Origin: an uncultured Flavobacteriaceae bacterium
GTDB lineage: Bacteria; Bacteroidota; Bacteroidia; Flavobacteriales; Flavobacteriaceae
Direction of reading: 5' to 3'
DNA: 64,000 nucleotides
Assembly (NCBI GenBank): GCA_947494565.1
Contig: CANLVG010000004.1
Coordinates: forward strand, 62,001 to 126,000
Part shown: in pieces, positions 47,053 through 55,594 of the stretch
Layout of the letters: each line of letters begins with the position of its first letter
Position numbering within the stretch: position 1 is the stretch's first letter
Notes under the pieces: model-generated
The model's input: only the letters and a program-made list of their open reading frames with translations
Databases searched by the model: none
Told to the model about the DNA's origin: nothing
Program-made: the position numbers and the translations under genes

Positions 47053-48756
47053 TCAAGAAAAAGCGCCTTTTTTGAATTCTTTTGCCGCATGGTTTGCGGC
47101 ACGGGCCGTAAAGGCCATATAGGTCAATGACGGATTCACACAACTTGATGAGGTCATAAAAGCCCCGTCGGTAACATATACATTGGCCACCGAATGTAGT
47201 TGATTGTGTTTGTTCACAATGGAGGTTTTGGGGCTATGCCCCATACGAGCACCTCCCATTTCGTGAATTCCGAGTCCAGGTCCGGACGCCTCTTCATACG
47301 GTTGTACATCCTTAAAGCCGGCCGCTTTGAACATGGCGACGATTTCTTTTTTGATGTCTTTTCGCATGTTGAGTTCATTCTCCTTGAATTCCACGTCAAA
47401 GTCTAATTGAGGTAATCCCCACTGGTCCTTTTCCGTTTTGCTCAGGGTTACCCTATTATCCTCATATGGCAAGAATTCACCAAAACCTGTCACGCCGATT
47501 TGCCATTGCCCCGGCTTAAGTATTTCTTCCTTTAGGTCTTTTCCATAACCGAGTTCCGCTACCGATGTCGACCAGTCTTGACGACTGGCTGTGCCTTGAT
47601 AGCCGAACCCTCGAAGATACCCTTCACGTTTTGTCTTTTGATTCAGGTTTACGAACCGTGGAATGTAGAACCCGTTCGCTCTACGTCCTTTATAATAGGT
47701 GTCTAAAAATCCATCCACTTTCGCGCTGGCCCCAAGTTTGTAATGATGGTCCATAATTCCCCTTCCGAGGGCATCGGAATCATTGCCTAGCCCATTTGGA
47801 AAGCGTTCCGAGGTCGATTGCATCAAGATGCCGACAGAAGCCATCGCGGAAGCGCAAAGGAATATAACCTTCGCCTTGAATTCCAACTTTTCATGGGTTT
47901 CCGTATCGATGACCCGAACGCCGGTCGCCTTTTTTGTGTTGTCATCGTATATGACTTCATGGACAATGGAATTCGGTCGTAAAGTCATGTTGCCTGTTCG
48001 TTCGGCTGCGGGAAGGGTAGATGAATTACTGCTAAAATAGCCCCCAAACGGACATCCGCGCCAACACCTGTTTCTATTCTGACAAACGCCCCTACCTTCA
48101 AAAGTCGCATTGGGATCGGTGATGTGCGCAGCCCTTCCTATGGTTATCAAGCGCCCATCTTCGAACTTTTCCGCCGTTGCTTTTTTGAATTCCTCCTCTA
48201 CACAGTTCAGATCCATAGGAGGTTGAAATTTCCCATCTGGCAATACGTCCAAGCCGAGAAGCTCCCCACTAACCCCTATGTATTCTTCAACCTTGTCATA
48301 CCAAGGGGAAATGTCTTTGTAGCGTAAGGGCCAATCGATACTAACGCCTTCTTTCTTGTTCGCTTCGAAGTCAATATCGCTCCATCGGTAGCTTTGCCGT
48401 CCCCAGGTCAGTGAACGCCCTCCCACTTGATAGCCGCGGATCCAATCGAAACGTTTGGTCTCCACATACGGATGCTCCAAGTCATTTACGAAAAAGTGTT
48501 TCACATCTTCTTTTGGCGCCCAATTCACGCGTGACTGAACATGATACTTCTTTTTATCCTCAACGGATAACTCACCCTTCAACGGATAGTCCCATGGGTC
48601 GTCGTGCATGGTTGGATAGTCTTCGAGATGTTTGACCATTCGACCGCGCTCGAGCACTAAGGTCTTTAAACCGTTCTCACATAATTCTTTAGCTGCCCAG
48701 CCTCCACTAATACCTGTTCCGACAACTATGGCATCGTATTGTTCGTCCTGATTCAT
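47053..48756 (-). CDS. GMC oxidoreductase, third paralogue
   Basis: 567-residue GMC flavoprotein with the same organisation: FAD loop near 13-18, cysteine motif CQNRNRCWRGC, terminal HEMGGARMG and SSCVNPSLTYM. It is closest to the gene that follows (45338-47044), and more distant from the one at 38837. First gene of a two-gene operon; a shared inverted motif lies upstream at 48788-48851. The partner subunit for export is not adjacent. Probable role: oxidation of a second glycoside or of a different anomer. Confidence 0.88.
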   Translation of the reverse strand: MNQDEQYDAIVVGTGISGGWAAKELCENGLKTLVLERGRMVKHLEDYPTMHDDPWDYPLKGELSVEDKKKYHVQSRVNWAPKEDVKHFFVNDLEHPYVETKRFDWIRGYQVGGRSLTWGRQSYRWSDIDFEANKKEGVSIDWPLRYKDISPWYDKVEEYIGVSGELLGLDVLPDGKFQPPMDLNCVEEEFKKATAEKFEDGRLITIGRAAHITDPNATFEGRGVCQNRNRCWRGCPFGGYFSSNSSTLPAAERTGNMTLRPNSIVHEVIYDDNTKKATGVRVIDTETHEKLEFKAKVIFLCASAMASVGILMQSTSERFPNGLGNDSDALGRGIMDHHYKLGASAKVDGFLDTYYKGRRANGFYIPRFVNLNQKTKREGYLRGFGYQGTASRQDWSTSVAELGYGKDLKEEILKPGQWQIGVTGFGEFLPYEDNRVTLSKTEKDQWGLPQLDFDVEFKENELNMRKDIKKEIVAMFKAAGFKDVQPYEEASGPGLGIHEMGGARMGHSPKTSIVNKHNQLHSVANVYVTDGAFMTSSSCVNPSLTYMAFTARAANHAAKEFKKGAFS

Positions 48757-48787
48757 TTCGGATTTCTTATGGTTTTCTGATGGTATT

Positions 48788-48851
48788 CCCTATATTTATA
48801 ACTTGACTTGGGAAGTACTCCATCGATGTAATTCCACTTCTAAATATAGGG
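48788..48851. promoter_or_regulatory. Perfect inverted CCCTATATTTA motif pair
   Basis: CCCTATATTTA (48788-48798) and its exact inverse TAAATATAGGG (48841-48851), separated by 42 bases. Each contains TATATTTA on the strand that reads towards the other, so two promoters face each other: one for the GMC operon leftward, one for the TIM-barrel gene rightward. The same pair, diverged, occurs at 40573-40642. Confidence 0.55.
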
Positions 48852-48900
48852 TTAAATTCTTAAAATTTTTCAAACACAATAACTTCTAGGAACAGATAAA

Positions 48901-49953
48901 ATGAAGACAATAAAAGGACCAGCCGTATTTTTGGCACAATTTGTAGATGATAAGGCACCCTTCAATTCGTTGGACGGTATGTGCAAATGGGCATCGGATT
49001 TAGGATATAAGGGAATTCAAATCCCTACTTGGGAAAGTTTTCTTATTGATTTGGACAAAGCGGCCGAGAGTCAAACGTATTGCGATGAGCTTAAAGGCAA
49101 GGTGAATTCATACGGATTAGAAATCACCGAGCTCTCTACACACCTTCAAGGCCAATTAGTAGCAGTGCACCCCGCCTATGACCTGATGTTCGATAATTTC
49201 GCCCCTGATTCGGTAAAGAATAATCCTAAGGCCCGTACCGAGTGGGCAGTCGACGTGGTCAAAAAAGCCGCAACAGCAAGTCGACGTTTGGGTATTTCGG
49301 CCCATGCGACCTTCTCCGGGGCACTACTTTGGCATACCTGGCACCCGTGGCCGCAACGCCCTGCCGGTTTGGTGGAAATGGGTTTCGAGGAACTCGCCAA
49401 ACGCTGGATGCCCATTTTGAACCATTTTGATGAGGAAGGCGTTGATGTTTGTTATGAGATACATCCGGGGGAAGATCTTCACGATGGAGATACCTTTGAA
49501 CGCTTTTTAGCGGCCACGGGCAACCACAAACGGGTGAATATACTTTATGACCCGAGCCATTTTGTGCTACAGCAACTGGATTATATTACCTATATCGATC
49601 ATTATCACGAGTTTATCAGGTCATTCCACGTCAAGGATTCCGAATTCAATCCTACCGGTAAGAAAGGTGCTTTTGGCGGTTATAACGATTGGGGCGATCG
49701 CGCCGGGAGATATCGATCATTAGGTGATGGCCAAATCGATTTCAAGACCATTTTCTCTAAATTGACCCAATACGGATGTGACGTTTGGGCCGTAATGGAG
49801 TGGGAATGTTGCATCAAAAGTCCTGAACAGGGCGCGCGTGAAGGAGCAATATTCATTCAGGACCACATTATCGAAGCGACTGAAAAAACTTTTGATGATT
49901 TCGCCGGAGCCGAAGTCGATAAAGAAATGCTGCGTAAGATATTGGGAACGTAA
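48901..49953 (+). CDS. TIM-barrel sugar isomerase/epimerase
   Basis: 350-residue cytoplasmic xylose-isomerase-like TIM barrel. There is no leader, unlike the two Tat-exported ones in this region. Metal-ligand candidates are E in CYEIHPGED, D and H in LYDPSHFV, H in FHVKDSEF and E in VMEWECC. The extra insert WHPWPQRPAGLVEMG near 165 suits relatives of sugar phosphate isomerase/epimerase found in keto-sugar gene clusters. It starts the plus-strand group with two DUF1080 genes. Role: probably isomerisation, epimerisation or lyase-type conversion of the imported keto-sugar. Confidence 0.88.
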   Translation: MKTIKGPAVFLAQFVDDKAPFNSLDGMCKWASDLGYKGIQIPTWESFLIDLDKAAESQTYCDELKGKVNSYGLEITELSTHLQGQLVAVHPAYDLMFDNFAPDSVKNNPKARTEWAVDVVKKAATASRRLGISAHATFSGALLWHTWHPWPQRPAGLVEMGFEELAKRWMPILNHFDEEGVDVCYEIHPGEDLHDGDTFERFLAATGNHKRVNILYDPSHFVLQQLDYITYIDHYHEFIRSFHVKDSEFNPTGKKGAFGGYNDWGDRAGRYRSLGDGQIDFKTIFSKLTQYGCDVWAVMEWECCIKSPEQGAREGAIFIQDHIIEATEKTFDDFAGAEVDKEMLRKILGT

Positions 49954-50085
49954 GCAAAAACATAAGTTCCGTTAGGAACCGGTGGCGATTTCCCAAAAAC
50001 AATAGGTCTATGAACGATTCGTTTTTTCAGGGAAGATGTGAAAAGGATTTTAGAACCATTTTGTTAGTAATTTAAAACAACGACG

Positions 50086-50838
50086 ATGAAAAAACAGCTA
50101 TCCATACTATTCTTTGCCTTACTGATTATGGGTTGTAAGGAAAAAGCAAAAGAGACCCAAGAACAGGCTGACGATACTATGGCTGAGGCAGAAGCAAAAG
50201 TGCCCGAAGAAGAATGGGAGGTCATTTTCGACGGGGAGACCTTCGATGGATGGCATGAATACCTGAAAGAAGGAGTTTCCGAGCACTGGAAAATAGAGGA
50301 TGGCGCCATGGTGTTCTATCCGCCAAAGGATCGAAAGGAGGGCGAAAGCTATAATTTGGTTTCGGAAGCGGAGTATACCGATTTTGAATTGTCACTAGAC
50401 TGGAAAATATCGGAGGCCGGAAATAGTGGTATTTTCTGGGCAATCAAAGAATTACCGGAATTGGGTCAACCATATCAAACAGGACCAGAAATTCAAGTAC
50501 TTGACAATGATAAACATCCCGATGGTAAAAACGGTACCAGCCATCAGGCGGGGGCGTTATACGATATGGTCTCACCCGCGAAAGATGTGACCAAACCCAT
50601 AGGGGAATGGAACACTTGTGTCATCAGCATCAACCACAAGACCAATTCGGGAAGTGTTTCCCTAAACGGAACACCATTGGTAGAATTTCCCGTGAACGAT
50701 CCGGAATGGAGCGAGATGGTGTCCAAATCGAAATTTGCGGATTGGGAGCATTTTGCCAAATACACTACGGGTAGAATAGGAGTGCAAGATCATGGTGATA
50801 TGGTGGCATTTCGAAACATCAAAATAAAGGAACTGTAA
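50086..50838 (+). CDS. DUF1080 lipoprotein (3-keto-disaccharide hydrolase family)
   Basis: 250-residue lipoprotein: leader KKQLSILFFALLIMG then C (lipobox), then an acidic linker and a DUF1080 jelly-roll domain (about 45-250). Motifs: HWKIEDGAMVF, DFELSLDWKISEAGNSGIFW, and end GRIGVQDHGDMVAFRNIKI. This Pfam family is now named 3-keto-disaccharide hydrolase because characterised members cleave glycosides already oxidised at C3. That fits the GMC dehydrogenases next to it: oxidise, then cleave, on the cell surface or in the periplasm. Gap of 27 bases to its tandem paralogue. Confidence 0.88.
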   Translation: MKKQLSILFFALLIMGCKEKAKETQEQADDTMAEAEAKVPEEEWEVIFDGETFDGWHEYLKEGVSEHWKIEDGAMVFYPPKDRKEGESYNLVSEAEYTDFELSLDWKISEAGNSGIFWAIKELPELGQPYQTGPEIQVLDNDKHPDGKNGTSHQAGALYDMVSPAKDVTKPIGEWNTCVISINHKTNSGSVSLNGTPLVEFPVNDPEWSEMVSKSKFADWEHFAKYTTGRIGVQDHGDMVAFRNIKIKEL

Positions 50839-50865
50839 ATAATAGAAGCGTCAACAACGCCATTT

Positions 50866-51684
50866 ATGAGAAATACGTTTGCCTTAAGCCTCCTTTCTTT
50901 GTTTTTGGTCTCCTGTCAGGAAAAAACGAAGGAAGCCCACGAAGAGACCACTGTTGAAACGAAGCAAGAGGTCATCGTTCATGAGGAGTATACCCAACCC
51001 GAACCCACGGAACCTGAGGGAACTGAGTATTATGAACCGAAAGTTCCCGTTGTTGGGCCTGCATCGAACGATAGGCCCCCTAGTGATGCCATCATTCTTT
51101 TCAATGGAAGTTCTTTTGATGGTTGGATGCATGTACAAGACAGCACTGCGGTCAAATGGCATCTCAACGAAGACGGCAGTATGACCGTGGCCGACAAAAC
51201 CGGTGATATTCGTACCAAGCAAGAATTCGGTGACATGCAACTGCATATAGAATGGCGCTCTCCCTTACCCGTGCAGCGCGAGGGTCAAAATAGAGGGAAT
51301 AGTGGCGTTTTTTTGAACGGGATGTATGAAATACAGGTGTTGGACAATAATGAAAATGACACTTATGTGAACGGTCAAGTAGGCGCGATCTACAAACAGG
51401 GGCCGCCCTTGGCGATGGCTTCGGTGCCTACAGGAGAGTGGAATGTATACGATATCATCTACCATGCACCTGAGTTTAACACCAATGGCGAAAAAATCAA
51501 ATCGGGTACCGTTACCGTTCTACACAATGGCGTACTGATTCAAGACCATACCGAGATTAAAGGGACCACTCCGTATATTGGTTGGCCAAAGAACCCTTCT
51601 CATGGCAAAGGCCCTTTGAAGTTACAGGATCACGGGGATGACAGTCGGGTAAGTTATCGAAATATATGGGTGCGGGAGCTTTAG
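50866..51684 (+). CDS. DUF1080 lipoprotein, tandem paralogue
   Basis: 272-residue paralogue of the preceding gene. Leader RNTFALSLLSLFLVS then C, an unusually long Glu/Thr/Pro-rich linker (about 25-70), then a DUF1080 domain with WHLNEDGSMTV, NSGVFLNGMYEIQVLDN and end GPLKLQDHGDDSRVSYRNI. Linker length suggests it is displayed further from the membrane. The two domains differ in their binding loops, so they probably cleave different keto-glycosides. Last gene of the 48.9-51.7 kb group; the next gene has its own promoter. Confidence 0.88.
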   Translation: MRNTFALSLLSLFLVSCQEKTKEAHEETTVETKQEVIVHEEYTQPEPTEPEGTEYYEPKVPVVGPASNDRPPSDAIILFNGSSFDGWMHVQDSTAVKWHLNEDGSMTVADKTGDIRTKQEFGDMQLHIEWRSPLPVQREGQNRGNSGVFLNGMYEIQVLDNNENDTYVNGQVGAIYKQGPPLAMASVPTGEWNVYDIIYHAPEFNTNGEKIKSGTVTVLHNGVLIQDHTEIKGTTPYIGWPKNPSHGKGPLKLQDHGDDSRVSYRNIWVREL

Positions 51685-51699
51685 CCCTAACATTTGCCT

Positions 51700-51707
51700 T
51701 ACCTTTG
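51700..51707 (+). promoter_or_regulatory. Promoter element of yicC-gmk-nadD
   Basis: TACCTTTG, exact TAnnTTTG, 21 bases before the yicC ATG and 16 bases after the DUF1080 stop. It separates housekeeping from the keto-sugar island. Confidence 0.55.
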
Positions 51708-51727
51708 CAAACATCTAAATTAACACT

Positions 51728-52585
51728 ATGATTCAATCCATGACAGGTTTCGGGAAGCATGTAGTACAGCTTGCCTCCAAAAAAATAACGGTTGAGCTCA
51801 AATCGCTCAATAGTAAGAACCTGGATTTGAATGCGCGTATGCCTTCGGCCTATCGCGAAAAGGAATTGGAACTTCGTAAGATCATTGCCAAATCATTACT
51901 TCGGGGAAAGGTCGATTTCGGACTTTATGTCGAATTTACGGGTAATGAGACATCCGCACAGGTCAATGAAGAAGCAGTGCGTCAGTATATGAAGCAGTTT
52001 TCATCCATTGCCGATGGTGATGACCTTAGACTGTTAGAAATGGCCTTACGTATGCCAGACGCCCTGAAAACGGAACGTGAAGATATCGACGAAGAGGAAT
52101 ATGCTTCTATTCAATTGGCCTTGAAAAAGGCATTAGACGAGATACACGATTTTCGTTCAGCGGAAGGAAAAGTGTTAGAGAAAGACTTTTTCGAACGGGC
52201 CGAAAACTTGGAGCATTTACTGGCCGCTGTCATCAAAATGGATCCCGAACGCCAAGGTACCATCCGCGAACGGCTTGAAAAGGCGGTAGGCGATATCAAG
52301 GCAGAGGTAGATGCGAATCGTTTCGAGCAAGAATTGATATACTATCTCGAAAAATATGATATTACCGAAGAGAAGGTGCGTTTGGCAAACCATCTCGATT
52401 ATTTTTTGAAGACCTTGAAGTCGGATGATTCCAACGGCAAAAAACTGGGCTTCATCACCCAAGAAGTCGGCCGCGAAATCAATACCATAGGCTCAAAGGC
52501 CAATTTTGCACCGATGCAACAACTGGTCGTTCAAATGAAGGACGAACTTGAAAAAATAAAGGAACAAATGTTGAACGTGCTCTAA
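51728..52585 (+). CDS. yicC: YicC family endoribonuclease
   Basis: 285-residue YicC-like protein. Opening IQSMTGFGK is the family signature, and the C-terminal DUF1732 domain ends LGFITQEVGREINTIGSKAN. YicC has recently been recognised as an endoribonuclease; older work tied it to stationary-phase survival. Its stop overlaps the gmk start by one base (TAATG), and the yicC-gmk pair is widely conserved. First gene of an operon with gmk and nadD. Confidence 0.93.
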   Translation: MIQSMTGFGKHVVQLASKKITVELKSLNSKNLDLNARMPSAYREKELELRKIIAKSLLRGKVDFGLYVEFTGNETSAQVNEEAVRQYMKQFSSIADGDDLRLLEMALRMPDALKTEREDIDEEEYASIQLALKKALDEIHDFRSAEGKVLEKDFFERAENLEHLLAAVIKMDPERQGTIRERLEKAVGDIKAEVDANRFEQELIYYLEKYDITEEKVRLANHLDYFLKTLKSDDSNGKKLGFITQEVGREINTIGSKANFAPMQQLVVQMKDELEKIKEQMLNVL

Positions 52586-53178
52586 TGAAAGGGGGTAAAC
52601 TGATTATATTTTCGGCACCGTCAGGCAGTGGTAAGACTACCATAGTCAGATATCTTTTAGAACAGCTCGAATTGAATTTGGCCTTTTCGGTATCCGCAAC
52701 TTCCAGACCTCGTAGGGGAAAGGAAAAGCATAAGGAGCACTACTACTTCATGACCGTTTCTGAATTCAAGCAACATATCAAGAACGATGATTTTTTAGAA
52801 TGGGAAGAAGTGTATCGCGACAATTTCTACGGTACACTGAAAAGTGAAGTGGCGCGACTGTGGGCAGAGGGCAAAAATGTGATTTTCGATATTGATGTGG
52901 TCGGAGGGTTGCGGATCAAGAAAAAGTATCCTAAAGAGACCTTGGCTGTTTTCGTGAAACCTCCTAGTGTAGATGAATTGAAGATCAGGCTCAAAAAGCG
53001 CAGTACGGAGAGCGATGATAAAATCAACATGCGTATCGCCAAAGCTTCCGTAGAACTGGCTACAGCACCACAGTTCGACAAGGTCATCAAGAATTATGAC
53101 TTGGATGTGGCGCTTAAAGAGGCACACCAATTGGTTGCCCAATTTGTCAATGATCCCGTTTCAGAGGAAGAAGAGTAA
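52585..53178 (+). CDS. gmk: Guanylate kinase
   Basis: 197-residue guanylate kinase. P-loop SAPSGSGKTT near 10-18; GMP-binding region TSRPRRGKEKHKEHYYF near 38-55; lid and ADP-side motif LKKRSTESDDKINMR near 140. Phosphorylates GMP to GDP using ATP. It overlaps yicC and nadD by one base each, so three-gene translational coupling. Confidence 0.97.
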   Translation: MKGGKLIIFSAPSGSGKTTIVRYLLEQLELNLAFSVSATSRPRRGKEKHKEHYYFMTVSEFKQHIKNDDFLEWEEVYRDNFYGTLKSEVARLWAEGKNVIFDIDVVGGLRIKKKYPKETLAVFVKPPSVDELKIRLKKRSTESDDKINMRIAKASVELATAPQFDKVIKNYDLDVALKEAHQLVAQFVNDPVSEEEE

Positions 53179-53765
53179 TGCATAAAAAAGTTGGTTTATA
53201 TTTCGGCACTTTCAATCCGATTCATGTCGGACATATGGTCATTGCAAACTATATGGTCGAGTTTTCCGATCTTGATGAGGTTTGGTTCGTGGTAACGCCT
53301 CAGAGTCCTTTTAAAGTGAAAAAGACGTTGCTCGATAATCATCACCGCTACCAAATGGTCTTTGAAGCGACAAAAGACTTTTCGAAACTCAAACCCAGCA
53401 AAATCGAGTTTGAACTTCCCCAGCCCAATTACACCATCAATACACTGGTTCACCTTGAGGAAACGTACGGCACAGACCATTTGTTCTGTTTGATTATGGG
53501 AGAGGACAATCTCAAAGGATTTCACAAATGGAAGAATTATGAGGCCATCTTGAACAATTACCAACTTTATGTATATCCTCGAATTTCAGAGGGAAGTATC
53601 GCGCATCAGTTTAAGGACCATCCGAAAATACAAAGAATCGACGCCCCGATCATGGAAATCTCTTCTACCTTTATCCGCAAAAACCATAGGTTGGGAAAAG
53701 ATGTTCGCCCCATGCTTCCGGAAGCGGTCTGGAAGTATATGGATGAAATGAATTTCTACCGCTAG
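53178..53765 (+). CDS. nadD: Nicotinate-nucleotide adenylyltransferase
   Basis: 195-residue nucleotidyltransferase. The ATP-binding G-x-F-x-P-x-H-x-G-H motif is GTFNPIHVGH near 9-18, and the terminal I-S-S-T-x-I-R motif (EISSTFIRKN) is near 164. Adenylates nicotinate mononucleotide in NAD synthesis. It is the last gene of the yicC operon; its stop lies 7 bases before the convergent sialidase stop, with no clear terminator between. Confidence 0.95.
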   Translation: MHKKVGLYFGTFNPIHVGHMVIANYMVEFSDLDEVWFVVTPQSPFKVKKTLLDNHHRYQMVFEATKDFSKLKPSKIEFELPQPNYTINTLVHLEETYGTDHLFCLIMGEDNLKGFHKWKNYEAILNNYQLYVYPRISEGSIAHQFKDHPKIQRIDAPIMEISSTFIRKNHRLGKDVRPMLPEAVWKYMDEMNFYR

Positions 53766-53772
53766 GGCCGCT

Positions 53773-54936
53773 TTATTTTAGGGTTACTCTTTTAAATCGA
53801 ATCTTTTTATAGTCGTCGGTTTCATAAATAACACCCAGTGTATCTTGATGCAATTGCACCATGTCGGAATAAGCGGACATGCCCTCGTGTACTTTAAACA
53901 ACGGCTGCCAACTTTTCGATTCGTCATAACTTGCCATAATCACTAAATCCGATCGTTTGTCTACATGGGAAGGTGTAGAAAACAGAAGCATAGATCCATC
54001 ACTTTTTGCCATTTTAGGCCACCCAAGAAGGGCCGATTGTACGACCGGACTCGGAAACTTGTCCGACTCTGTAATGTTTTGTGAAAATGTACGCCCGCCG
54101 TCGGTGCTATAGGTTTCCCCACGATTCTTTTCAAGGGAACCTCCATTTTGGTCGCGCGTATTGATATAAATACGACCATCGGCCAATTCAACTAGGGTCG
54201 TTTCGTTGGCCTGTACGGCGTCGGTGAGGTTTTCGTCTACAGCGCCAATGTTCCAATGTGCTCCGTGGTCATCGGAATAGATCAAGGCCATGCAATACGC
54301 CTTATTCCCTTTTTTGATACTGATGGCTACCGGGGCCACCAGTCTCCCCCGATACGTTCCTACTTTTAATTCAATACCATGAACGGGGCCCAAAGCATGC
54401 CATCGCCAATGTTTTCTTTTGACCTGTCTTGTAATGTCTATAGGCGTTGCCCAGGTTTTGCCATTATCTTCAGAAACGGTCATATAGGCTTTTCGTTCGT
54501 CTTCTAGGCCATAGTCCTTGTTCAATATATCATGTTCACTTTGGGCGGTGGTGTTGAACAAGAGCACGATTTTGTCCTCAGAAGACACGTATAAGGGTAC
54601 AGGATTTTGAACGGCCATCGTATCTTGGTCGTATAACAACTGTAACGGTTCCCAACTTTGTCCTCCGTCGAATGAACGTCGATATACCAAATCGATATCC
54701 CCAAAATCACTAGTAGAGTTTTTCCGTCCTTCGGCGAAGGCGATCAATGTAGTCTCTGTTTTGATAAGCGTCGGTATCCGGAAGGAAAAATAATCCTGTA
54801 GTCCTGAATAATAGGGAACAGAGGTGTTCGTCGTATCCTTGGATAGATCTCTATAGCTCAGAGTTGGGCCATTTTGGGCTTGTACTGCACTTATAATTAA
54901 ACCAAGTGCAGCAAAAAGGATGTGTTTTTTTATCAT
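53773..54936 (-). CDS. Secreted exo-alpha-sialidase (GH33)
   Basis: 387-residue sialidase. Leader at 1-20 (ends VQAQ). The FRIP motif carries arginine R53. Four Asp boxes are visible: RSFDGGQSW, SEDNGKTW, SDDHGAHW and STDGGRTF. Further arginine-triad candidates are in KHWRWHALGP and GTYRGRLVAPV, and the acidic pair ANETTLVEL. Length is typical. It releases terminal sialic acid-like sugars from glycans. No sialic acid catabolism genes are near, so the released sugar may be used by other organisms or genes elsewhere. Confidence 0.93.
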   Translation of the reverse strand: MIKKHILFAALGLIISAVQAQNGPTLSYRDLSKDTTNTSVPYYSGLQDYFSFRIPTLIKTETTLIAFAEGRKNSTSDFGDIDLVYRRSFDGGQSWEPLQLLYDQDTMAVQNPVPLYVSSEDKIVLLFNTTAQSEHDILNKDYGLEDERKAYMTVSEDNGKTWATPIDITRQVKRKHWRWHALGPVHGIELKVGTYRGRLVAPVAISIKKGNKAYCMALIYSDDHGAHWNIGAVDENLTDAVQANETTLVELADGRIYINTRDQNGGSLEKNRGETYSTDGGRTFSQNITESDKFPSPVVQSALLGWPKMAKSDGSMLLFSTPSHVDKRSDLVIMASYDESKSWQPLFKVHEGMSAYSDMVQLHQDTLGVIYETDDYKKIRFKRVTLK

Positions 54937-55022
54937 GTGCGAACTACCATTACCGAACTACCTTTTTCTAAGGTTTTTCAAATTAGGCTATTCCGCCGAT
55001 ATATTCAACAGCAAAGTAGCAG

Positions 55023-55589
55023 TTATTCGATTGCTGCCTGATACTCCTCAACATACTGCTGAATAGGGATATTATCTATAAAAACGTTTTTCAAGACTGC
55101 CCTACCATTTTTGATATACACTAGACCATAACAGGTTTTCGTGGTATCGCGTTGCGCTTGACGCACCGAAACCTCAGCGTCATAGGCTTTACTCTCGTTC
55201 ATATAAAAACGATTGAACGGAAGATCGAAATTGACCTGTTTTCCATAGTTGTAGTTGCTCTCGGCGATTACATAATCTTCGGTAATGGCCAGGGGCGTCT
55301 TGCTCACTGTTTTTATCGTAGCATAGCCCTCGGTATCGTTTCTTAGATATACGTAAACGTTGCCTCTGTACATGCTCCAATCTTCTTCGGTCTCAAAGGA
55401 ATCCAAGTCATAATTGAGTACGATGTATTTTCCTCGGAAAGGATCGCTTGGGTCAATGGGTTGCGTTTTGAACTTGTAGGCCCTTCCGCTTTTTAAGGCA
55501 TCTTCTTGTTCATAGATCATTTGTGCCGGAACGAACAATTGAATCAAGAAAAGAAGTACTAATACCGGAGATGCTAATTTTTTAGTCAT
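55023..55589 (-). CDS. GDYXXLXY-domain membrane-anchored protein
   Basis: 188-residue protein. A signal anchor (LASPVLVLLFLIQLFVPA) is followed by an extracytoplasmic domain with DPFRGKYIVLNYD, the GDYxxLxY-type signature (here G-K-Y). The start at 55589 is chosen since the longer frame overlaps the DUF2157 gene; this gives a 5-base gap. GDYXXLXY proteins are regularly encoded next to DUF2157 proteins, as here. Function unknown. Confidence 0.85.
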   Translation of the reverse strand: MTKKLASPVLVLLFLIQLFVPAQMIYEQEDALKSGRAYKFKTQPIDPSDPFRGKYIVLNYDLDSFETEEDWSMYRGNVYVYLRNDTEGYATIKTVSKTPLAITEDYVIAESNYNYGKQVNFDLPFNRFYMNESKAYDAEVSVRQAQRDTTKTCYGLVYIKNGRAVLKNVFIDNIPIQQYVEEYQAAIE

Positions 55590-55594
55590 GGCTT

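Noticed and set aside
37265-51684. SusC/SusD polysaccharide utilisation locus
   Set aside because: No TonB-dependent receptor or SusD-like lipoprotein is present in the window.
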